From the NCBI RefSeq assembly GCF_030272615.1, contig NC_081406.1:396200439-396264438 (forward strand): 64,000 nt of DNA, in the 5' to 3' direction. The first letter of the stretch is position 1. Each line of letters starts with the position of its first letter. Source of the stretch: Cryptomeria japonica. Its lineage: Eukaryota; Streptophyta; Pinopsida; Cupressales; Cupressaceae. Positions 55,280 through 64,000 of this stretch are shown here, piece after piece. The translations under genes were made by a program, and so were the position numbers. Below the pieces are notes generated by a model, which was not told the DNA's origin, searched no databases, and saw only the letters and a list, made by a program, of their open reading frames with translations.

Positions 55280-55290
55280 AAGGGGGAGAT
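55280..55290 (+). promoter_or_regulatory. Polypurine tract of element D
   Basis: AAGGGGGAGAT touches the 3' LTR. Upstream copies are at about 55057-55068 (AAAAGGGGGAGA), 55093-55101 and 55153-55161, four tracts within 235 bp. Confidence 0.85.
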
Positions 55291-56454
55291 TGTTGGAATA
55301 ATGATATATTTGTCATTAGTGAATAACACTTAGTGAAAACACTTATTCGATTTTGAATGCTTACCGAGCTCATCACTCAGTCCACAGCCTATACCGAGCA
55401 TTTGGTAAAGCTTACCGATTAAACAGTTCATACCGAGCAGTAAGACTCTTACCGAGCATATGAGACAAACAGCAGTAACCGAGAAGTCAGTTCTTACCGA
55501 GTTACCAGTGGTTACCGAGTGTCACTACATCTACTGAGTCACCACAGCTACCGAGTTCCAAGCTACACTTCGGGACTAGTATGGACCGAGCTTCTACTCT
55601 TACCGAGAGCATGACGATGCCGAGTACTGTAGTGGACGCCGTGTATCAGAAGATCACCAAGCCAGCTTGAGGAACCGAGTATCTACCGACTCAATAATAT
55701 TTTGTTCACCTATGTAAGGCCGACTTAAGAATGAGTTTATGTTATTAATTTGTATGAAGCCGACTTTATGAAATGTAATGTAATTATGGACGGTATATAT
55801 ATGTGATGTATTATACCATCTGTAATTAGTAATAAAAAAAAAGAAAATGTAAGATGTATGAATATGCGAAATTAGAAAGAGCAGAGCAGAAACTGCATTA
55901 AGGCAGCAGACCAGAACATTTTCGCAGAGTCAGTAAAGGAGCAGAATCGACATATCTATCTCAGAAGGAGATCAATACTCAAAGGATCTTATCAGTAATA
56001 AAGTTGTAAGTCAAGATCTACTGTTTCATCCTAACAGTTGAATCGGTTTGTAAATCCTTTAACCGGGTAGACTTAACAATCTTTTGTAAATCTCTTAACC
56101 GAGTGCATGCTTCATTGTATGTTTGTAAATCCTCTAACAAGGTGGACCTAGCAGTCCAAATTTGCTTCTAACAGGGCAGATCATCAGAAGTGATCATTAT
56201 AAGCCTTAACCGGCCAACTTTTACTGCAGTACCAAAGTTTTGTGGGTACCATCCCCACCCCAGTTTTACTTTCTATTTGGAAGGTTTCTGGGTCACCAAA
56301 TCTTTGTGTTAAGTGTTATACTTTCATGCATACAGTAGATTAAATGAATGAATGGTTTAATATATGCAAGTGCAGAAATGAATTAAAAGTTTTAAGTGTT
56401 ACTGATTCACCCCTCCCCTCTCAGTAACTTGGTTAGTCCTGAATATTTTCAACA
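55291..56454 (+). repeat. 3' LTR of element D
   Basis: Same length as the 5' LTR. Differences are, for example, CCAAGC/CCGAGC, CTACCGAG/CTACTGAG and CATCATAAG/CATCAGAAG (the only transversion I see). Confidence 0.93.
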
Positions 56455-56459
56455 AGGGG

Positions 56460-58153
56460 GGGGCGCGGGTTGAGCCCTCGGCTCCTCGCCCTCCAACCCC
56501 AAAATAACTCGCCCAGCACTAAAAAAAAATTAAATTTCGATTTCATTTAAAAGAAAGTTTGATTTTAAAATAAAATCAACAAACCCAAAGAAAATAAACA
56601 TAAATAAACTAAAATCCCCAATTTCCATTTATTCATAGTCTCTGTAAAACTTTCCAGAATATCTAATAACACCATTTTGAAGATTTTTCCAGAATAATAT
56701 TGGTTTTCCAGAACACATACTTTGTTGAATAACTAAACCAAACAAGCAAATCTTGAGCATAATGGAGATCATTTCCCCAACAATGAATCCACCCAATTCC
56801 CAAACTTTAAACTAAAATGCATAGATTTAAAACCAAAACCCCATTTCAATCAAGAAATTTCTTTCAAAACCAACCAGTCATTTTATTTTTATTTTTCTAT
56901 CAACAAGGAAACAATTAAGAATCCTACCTCCATATGCAATCTTGGATGAAATTTGTTGAAGAGCCCAATCCTCCAGCTCAAGAAGTCCTTCTCCTCCAAG
57001 ATCCCCAATTTTCTCCATCCAAAAAATATCTTCCCAAAAAAATCAACCAACCCAAAAATATTTTCCAACCTAGGTTAAATGGAAGAATATTTGACCTAAT
57101 CCCCCATTTTGAATTTAAAACATCTTTTTAAATAAAAATGAAAAAAAAACATTCTTTTCAACTATTCAAATAATCTACACTTGCTTTTCTAATTAAAATT
57201 AAAAATGCTTCTCTCTCATTTAATTTTAATTTTCTCAATATTAACAAAGCTAACATTTATATTTCACAATATTAATGAGGGTAAGGTATTTTAATTAAAT
57301 TAAATTCCCAAAATCAATGTTTCATACTATATCAAATATATATAAATTAAACTTGTTTTTCTAATAAAAATTGATTTTCTTAAATAAGTAAAATTTACCT
57401 TTCTATTCCAAAAAACAAAAGAGATTAAATTATTTCTATTTCGAATAAATTTAAATCTTCCCTTTCAAAATGCATTAAACTAAATAAATTCAAGATTTAA
57501 AATTAACCATTAAATTAAACTTGCTACAAACATGAATAGAGAATTTTTTTAAATAAATGATTAATTATATAAAAGAAACCTATTGACTTTAGTTTCTTAA
57601 TTACTAATGCGTAAATGAACACATTAAATCAAAATAACTACTTAGGATTAAATACTCAATTTAACCACATGCCAAGCATGCAACCCAAGAAAGCCAACCA
57701 AATACCCAACCCGCAAGCCCAAATGAAAAGGGAACTCATGGACCACAGGCGACGCTCACTTGAGCATGATTAGGGTAAATTGAGGGTTTTACGACCACCT
57801 AACCCAAATTCTAAGGATGAAAGAGGTATACTCAACCCTACGAATCCTGGTGAAGACGAACCTCGCACCTAGGCAGTATTGTACCTACAATCTCCTGCAA
57901 CCAAGAGTCACACAAGCATACATATATATATAATTAATGAAGGTGTTAGCTCGATATTAATAACAAGAATCAGGAGGAAAATTAAACTTACATAAGAATC
58001 GATGCGAAAGCACATTAACAGGTATGCACAATAATCATAATATCTAACTACAACATTACATCATGGTAAATCAACCATTCAAGAATGCCACATAAAAAAT
58101 TCAACCAAGGTCAAACCGGTTTTTACAAAGCTGACTAGGGTAGGGGCACTACA
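56460..58153 (-). repeat. 3' LTR of element G, right segment (after D)
   Basis: Continues G's LTR after D and ends with TGTAGTGCCCC on the minus strand at 58153. The first 60 bp are GC-rich, the rest AT-rich and without a supported gene. The equivalent part of the right LTR is missing, so it has no second copy for comparison. Confidence 0.7.
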
Positions 58154-58846
58154 TCCTCCCCCCCTAGGCTCCGACTTACTCCCGGAAGTCATAAGGCTAG
58201 ACAGAAATCATGCAACACGTATTAGCCCTGAAACTCATTTAACAATTATTAGTTTGCACGTATGAATCTTTCCATAAATAAATGAAACATTATTGCTAAC
58301 TCTTTTACGAATGTCATTATCCATTGGAAAGCTACATCTAAAACCATACACTTCTTAAAATATTCTAGGAATTATCCACAATTATAGCAGAAAAACAAGA
58401 ATTTTCTTCCTTTCATTACACCAAATTAAAGCATTAAAAGAGGTAAACAACAATTACCATACTCATCTATCAAACAGGACAAGAAAACATGCCATCATGA
58501 TCAATTTCTTTTACCAATTCATCTTTTTCACAAAAATTTACCGCATAGAACTAGCTTCAAATATCAATTTCTACAACCAAGTTAACTTTCATTAAATTAG
58601 AGCAATGTAAATAACTCAATTGTTTACACTTTCCAGGCATATAAGAACTTTTCCAATGACTATGTCCCATAACATAGTGACAAGTTAACACCATGTAATC
58701 CATGATTTCACATAATAGTTCTTGAGCATAATGATGGGTTTTATTGGGGGATCTTTTGCCTTGTCTTCATGAAAGGTATGTTATTTTTCACATGAGCTTC
58801 CAATTGTCCAGCGTTGCTAGACATGTGGGTGGACCTTAGCCATCCA

Positions 58847-58976
58847 TAGTATGGATCGACGTACAAGTAATAGTATGGATCAGCGTACGAGTTTCATTAT
58901 ATAACTATATTTTTCCATGAAATAGAGAAGCTAAAGTCGCTTCGCGTCGACATTACTCGTATGTCGATCCATACTA
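58847..58976. repeat. Foldback with 25-bp arms in element G
   Basis: The arms TAGTATGGATCGACGTACAA GTAAT (58847-58871) and its near reverse complement (58952-58976) pair with two mismatches. A third, direct copy of the arm starts at 58871. The loop is about 80 bp. Confidence 0.78.
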
Positions 58977-60900
58977 TTCAAGGAATGGTGACTCCTAATA
59001 CCACCCCTTCACATACTGACTTATCAACAACCTGTGGGTTGGCACTTAATAAGGTAACAAACATGCAACAACACATAAACAGTATGGTATTCCCATACCC
59101 ATAAGTAAACATATTCTCCATGGTTGATTATTTCTCCATCCCATGGGCACATATAGCAAGCACGAGTTTCTTACAATACACAATGAAACCATGAGTACTG
59201 GTTTAGTCACATTTACAAGGAGTACTTTTCAGTACACTATCATCTACTCAAGGAAGGTTTTTAATTATGCTTCCCACATGAATAACTGAATAAAGTTTAT
59301 TCTAGATACAAGTACTGAAATTCTTCTTAACCATTCAAAATTACATAAGGAAATAACATCATTCCTATATCTTTCTCTATTTCCACTAAGCATTCGAATT
59401 CCCATTACTAACTATGCAATTTTCTTTCTGAAGCTTAAGACTTTCATCTTTCCATAAGAAGCCCAAAAGCAAACATACAATTTCATATGCGTTATAAAAA
59501 TACTTTTTAAATCAATGCATTCTTAGTAGCATTTCTAAAAAATCTTATGATTTAGGCAAAGAGAAGGAAAAGAGAGTTTGATAATCAAACTATTTCCTAC
59601 AAGGACACAAGATCAACAAGATCACACTACAAGATAAAATTTCTCACTATAAGTCTATCATTTTAATTGCATGGTTTTCATTTCACTATTGTTTTAGGAG
59701 GATGCCAAACAACCTAACATGAAATTTCCAATTATTATGGTTGCAACAGAATGTTCTAGTTTTCCGAACATAAAATCAAGACAGACAATCCTTCGATAAT
59801 ACAAGACCTCTTGAGAACACTCACTATTCTTAGTTCAAAACAAAACATATCAAAATCTGCAACCTATCATTGAAAATTCAAGGTATGGTAAGAAGATAAG
59901 TGAGGAGCTATCAACTAAATATTACACATTTATGCATACACATCAAACAAGATTTTCATTCACACTTTCTAAACATAATAAGGCATTTACATATATCCAA
60001 AGGCAAGTTCAATGGAGCATTGCTTAAATAGATCCTCAATCAAACTGGTTTAAAGAAGCACATAAAACAACCTTTCGTAGAACACATTAATACACTCTTG
60101 AAGCTACTATAACATGTTCACTTTTGGTACTTCTTTTACAAACAAAGCAGTTTCACATAATTCAACTATTCGCATATTAATGCACCTTACTTAAGATAGA
60201 ATTAAACTATGTTACTCCTACAAAACACATAGAGAATTCTTTAATGTAAACAATTCTTTAATGTAAACATACAATTTTCTCCCAATAACCAATATTAACT
60301 TTCAAACCCATATTCCTTTTATAATCTAAAACTACAAGAGCATTATAAGGCTCACACAAGGGCTCAAGGAGTCGCAACCTTTCTCTTGCAAAAAGAAAAC
60401 TCACATAAGGGATAATTATACTTATAACAAGCATTTTAATTTCTAGAGAGAGAGAGGAGGAAGAGTGATAATCATTCATTTTGCTACAAAATAAGCATTC
60501 AATATTTACCATACTAGTCCTTCAAGTGGACAACACTAAGCTAGATCATACTCTTAAACACACACATTTCATACTTTCAGATTCAAGACAACACTAACCA
60601 ACCCAAATGGATTAGTCAAAAGAGTACAAAAATCAATAAGGAAGGTACATACAAATCTCTTTCAAAATAAGAGAAATCGTAGACCAAGACCTTAATAGCA
60701 GACAAAGCACATATAATCACTCCAAAGCACCCACATCAAGAAGGTGAAAACAAGGTGTGAACACACACGTTACACACAAGTTAAGGTATGCTAAATAACA
60801 CCCATACATCAAGGAGAACAAGCATACAAAATAAGGTCGATACACCTCACACCAACTAAGGGCACAAGCAAAACCAGAGATCCCAGTGTTTGCAACTTGG

Positions 60901-60912
60901 GCTCTGATACCA
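60901..60912 (-). promoter_or_regulatory. Primer binding site of element G
   Basis: Minus strand TGGTATCAGAGC, next to the LTR that starts at 60915. It fixes the orientation of G. Confidence 0.85.
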
Positions 60913-60914
60913 AA

Positions 60915-62692
60915 TCTAATGCCCCGCCAGGAAACCTCAGAGGGATAAAGCTAAAACATACAAATGGAGAGAAAATATATATAGTTCTTTTAATAAGACA
61001 CAACATTAAGATACATTGAGTTGTCTAAAGATTTGATAACACAACAGAAGACTAAACAAACCTAAGGAGTTTCCCAATGTGATTACATAACTTAACACCT
61101 AACTCAACTCGTGACATTTGATCCAATTAAGCATGTTATCTTAATTACATGTTATTACTTAAAACATGGATATAATTTGTTCAGTAAATTAAAATAATAG
61201 ATAATAGGATGCGTTCATCCATTAAGGTTGAATATGAGGCTAACATGAGGAAATTTACCCATTAAAGTTAGAACATATATAACATGTGAAGGTTCATCCA
61301 TTAGAGTTACAATTAGATAACATGATGAGATCTCCCATTATAGTTAGAATATAGCTAATATGATGAAGTTCATATATTAAGGTTAAAATGTAAATAACAT
61401 AATGAAGTTCATCCATTAAGGTTAAAATATAGATAACTTGATGAGTTCATCCATTATAGTTAAAATATAGCTAATATGATGAAGTTCATTTATTAAGATA
61501 AAAATGTAAATGACTAAATGAGTTCATCCATTATAGTTAAAATATAGCTAATAAGATGAAGTTCATTTATTGAGGTTAAAAATGTAGATAACAAAATGAA
61601 GTTCATCCATTAGAATTACAATTTAGGGAACATAACGAGTTCATCCAATAATTTTTAACCATTCATTATGTTCAACTTTGCATTAAATACATGCCATGCA
61701 CCTTGTTCCAAAACACACTTTAAATTTTATCATAACTAGCGAGATCCTTTCAAGCATACTTATTTTCATTAACATTAACAGAATACATTCCTCCATGATC
61801 CATTTGATTACATTTAAGAGATGACTGCATACATGCATTTACGATAAATCTCATCTAATCCAATTATATATTCTATCAAAATGCCATCCATACATGCTAA
61901 CACTAAACATGAAACATAAGAACAAAAGCATCACATAACACCAAGATGGTATCGAAGTTCACCCCTAAAGGGTTACATCTCCGGGTCTACTCAACTGCAA
62001 GACCCCTCTGATCATTAAATAAGTTATGAATACATAAGGTTCACATCATTTACAATCCTACCATTTAGGCGAACATAACCAATATACAAATGACCACTTC
62101 GGTCAATAAAAAGATAAATGATCCCTACATAGAAATAGATCCAACTGAACATATTAAAAGAAAATACAAAGGTCCATTGTCTAATGGTACTCTAACTAGA
62201 GACCTGACCAACTATGGTCAACCACAAATCAACACTTGACACCTGCATAAAGGACAAGACCATCACAAGGCAACAACCAAACTAGAGATTGAAGACATAA
62301 ACAGGTACCCCAAATCAAACAAATGACAAGGTCCAAACAAACCTATCAAGGCCTTGCCATTACTTAAACAAAAGCAAATACAGAAATTAAACTTGCAATA
62401 TTACCATTTGTCTATTTCACAATATCGAGGAAGAATATAACTAAACCATTTATTTTACTAAATGAAGATATCATAACTTACCAATTTTCCAATAGATGCA
62501 TTATTCAATTTTTGATAATTCTAATAGCATATCATTTAAGTTTTCAGAATATCCAATGATGACCATTTCATTTTTCAATTACTTATATATTTTAGTATTC
62601 CATTTCTAAAGTTCCCAGATGACCTATATAATTAAAATCGAAAAACAATATATTCATGAATAATGTATTATTTAAAAATCACCAAATAATAA
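60915..62692 (-). repeat. 5' LTR of element G (truncated, 1.78 kb of about 4.2 kb)
   Basis: Matches 46395 to about 48262, including the minisatellite minus two units, then breaks off within CACCAAATAATA. The sequence that follows is LINE-like. Confidence 0.8.
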
Positions 62693-62766
62693 GCGTTGGA
62701 AACAAGAAGGAATTTAGCAGATGTTACCCAAAGAACCATCTTTGAGGCAGGTATTTCTAAAAATCC

Positions 62767-63432
62767 ATGAAAATCATCTCCTGGAATATTAGGGGACTTA
62801 ATAGTCCTCACAAACATAATTTAGTTAGAAACATGATTAGAGACAAAAACCCTGACAATTTTTTGTTTCAAGAAACTAAGGTGGTTAAAGATAAAGTTGA
62901 AAGTTTGAATATTTTCAAAAATGGTGGAGTCAGCGGAGGTAGTTCAGAAGGTGCTTCGGGAGGAATTGTTACATTCTGGAACAAAAACAATATAGAAGGA
63001 GAGGTGTTAATTCAGGACAACATTCTAGCTTGTATTAGATTTAAGCACATTAAGAATTGCACTACATGGGTCCTAACTAATGTTTATGCTCCTAACACTA
63101 GGACTGGTCAAAGCGAGATGTGGAGATATCTTAATGGGCTGAGAAGAAGGTTTGCTGAGGACAGCTGGATAATTATGGGAGATTTCATCACTCCCTTGAA
63201 GGAAAATGAGAAAAAGGGAGGGAGTCATGCTAATCTGGATAGCAGATTGGACCTAATGGACTTTATAAACAATAATGCCATTCATGATCTGGAGTTGCAA
63301 GGAGTCAAATACACTTGGACTAATAGAAGAAGTGGTGAGAATTTGATTCAGGTTAGACTTGATAGAGTTCTTCTTTCCTTAGATTGGTTTAATCTTCATG
63401 AATGTTCTTTATCTTCTCACATAAGGGCATGA
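62767..63432 (+). pseudogene. LINE ORF2 endonuclease domain
   Basis: MKIISWNIRGLNSPHKHNLV is the canonical start of plant L1 ORF2. NFLFQETKV carries the catalytic Glu, LTNVYAPN the next motif, and RLDRVLLSLDWF the late motif. The motif normally GDFN is GDFI here, so the Asn is lost, and the SDH motif reads SSHIRA and is followed by a stop. The nuclease that nicks target DNA is therefore probably inactive. Confidence 0.88.
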
Positions 63433-64000
63433 TCATTTCATTACCCTATAACCTTCACAGCTGAAGTAAAGAATAGAAGGAGACATTTCCCTTATAGATT
63501 TGAAAAAATGTGGACTAGACACCCAGATTTGGAAAGTAAGATTAAGGACTGGTGGTAGGTCAGTATTGAAGGCAATGCCATGTATAAAGTGGTCAAAAAG
63601 CTGAAGAATGTTAAAGATAATGTCAAAAAGTGGAATAAGGATTGCTTTGGGAACATTTTTACCTCAAAAGAAACAACCCTCTTAGAACTCAAGGAAATCT
63701 AGGATGAGATACATCACAATGGTTACACCTATATGTCTAGAAACACTGAAGATGTTATTCTTATGAGATATCATGAAATAATAGCTAAAGAGGAAACCTA
63801 CTGGAAACAAAGATCAAGAAATGTCTGGTTAAAGGAGGGTGATAGGAACACTAAATACTTCCATACATCCACCCTAAGACATAAGGCCATAAATAGAATT
63901 GTACAGATTAAAGTGAATAGTAGATGTGTTGAAGATGATGATTCCATGAGCAAGGCTGCTATGGATTTTTTCACTAATTTACTTGCTAAGGATCAGAATT
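63433..64000 (+). pseudogene. LINE ORF2, region between endonuclease and reverse transcriptase
   Basis: The frame continues with stops at about 63558 and 63702: FPYRFEKMWTRHPDLESKIK, VKKWNKDCFGNIF, then [20 protein letters not shown], the conserved [13 protein letters not shown] block found just before plant L1 reverse transcriptase. The window ends at [11 protein letters not shown]. Confidence 0.85.

Larger units (their letters stand above)
48922..56454 (+). mobile_element. Element D: young, pol-less two-ORF LTR retrotransposon with intact ORF2
   Basis: LTRs 48922-50085 and 55291-56454, each exactly 1164 bp, TGTTGGAATAATG...TTTTCAACA, flanked by AGGGG (48917-48921 and 56455-56459). I count about 11 differences between the LTRs (about 1 percent), nearly all transitions. 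Inside: primer site, ORF1 (two adjacent stops), a 500-bp leader, an intact 1106-codon ORF2, polypurine tracts. No pol domain is present. It is the youngest element here and the best reference for the A/B/C/D family. It needs reverse transcriptase and integrase in trans. Confidence 0.93.
58154..60914 (-). other. Non-coding internal region of element G
   Basis: 2.76 kb between polypurine tract and primer site. No reading frame of note and no pol or gag motif in any frame that I checked. Contains a foldback at 58847-58976. In LARDs the internal region is non-coding but often structurally conserved. Confidence 0.72.
46395..62692 (-). mobile_element. Element G: LARD-like non-coding LTR element with 4.2-kb LTRs (contains D)
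   Basis: The left copy of the repeat begins TGTAATGCCC at 46395 and the right copy TCTAATGCCC at 60915. Minus strand: primer site TGGTATCAGAGC (60912-60901) next to the right LTR, and a G-rich tract (about 58167-58154) next to the left LTR, which starts TGTAGTGCCCC at 58153. Left LTR length without D is about 4221 bp. The internal region (2.76 kb) has no coding sequence. This is the plan of a large retrotransposon derivative. The right LTR stops at 62692 where LINE sequence begins. Enzymes must come from elsewhere. Confidence 0.78.
62693..64000 (+). mobile_element. LINE (L1-type) fragment, continues past the window
   Basis: A few codons that could be the end of ORF1 (RRNLADVTQRTIFEAGI) precede ORF2. 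The endonuclease is followed by the linker leading to reverse transcriptase, which would lie beyond 64000. The junction with the LTR of G at 62692/62693 is abrupt, as with a 5'-truncated LINE insertion. Confidence 0.82.

Noticed and set aside
56934-57131. 65-codon frame in the LTR of G
   Set aside because: Short, no motif, in AT-rich non-coding LTR.

Overview
The window is plant nuclear repeat DNA. I found no host gene, rRNA, tRNA or CRISPR array. Almost every base can be assigned to one stack of transposable elements inserted into one another: Ty1/copia and Ty3/gypsy LTR elements, two miniature TRIMs, a non-coding LARD with 4.2 kb LTRs and a LINE. Such deep nesting fits a very large seed-plant genome, perhaps a gymnosperm; I cannot name the species from the sequence.

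Layout, oldest to youngest. Element C (minus strand) is the base layer, running from beyond the left edge to 21900. It is cut by TRIM-1 (415-790), element A (2480-13239), TRIM-2 (14576-14908), the gypsy chromovirus E (15180-21567) and the Tat-like gypsy element I (from 21901). A contains a truncated copy B (6480-9694, minus). I has LTRs of about 6.3 kb. Its gag is split by the copia element H (29691-37229, minus), and its 3' LTR is entered at 46395 by the LARD G (minus). G's LTR is in turn split by element D (48922-56454). G's other LTR stops at 62692, where a LINE fragment begins and runs off the right edge. Direct target-site duplications support A (GAGAC), TRIM-2 (TTTGT), E (ATTTT), H (TCCCA) and D (AGGGG).

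The most unusual content is the A/B/C/D family. Each has copia-like ends (TG...CA LTRs of about 1.1-1.2 kb, an initiator-Met tRNA primer site and G-rich polypurine tracts) but no protease, integrase or reverse transcriptase. They carry two other genes instead: ORF1, a coiled-coil protein with four or five CCHC zinc knuckles, and ORF2, about 1100 residues of a protein I do not recognise. D has an uninterrupted 1106-codon ORF2 and LTRs differing at only about 11 of 1164 positions, so it moved recently. A diverged relative of ORF2 appears to lie inside both LTRs of gypsy element I. H carries a full copia gag-pol and shares LTR landmarks with this family, so H-like elements are plausible helpers; that is inference.

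Other points: an archaeal-type RNase H domain upstream of the reverse transcriptase in I; strand-biased ACCGAG repeats in D and B; a GC-rich island with perfect short hairpins in the LTR of G; a covarying hairpin in copia-type LTRs; and a 190-bp duplication beside truncated B. Boundaries come from reading by eye and alignments were not computed.
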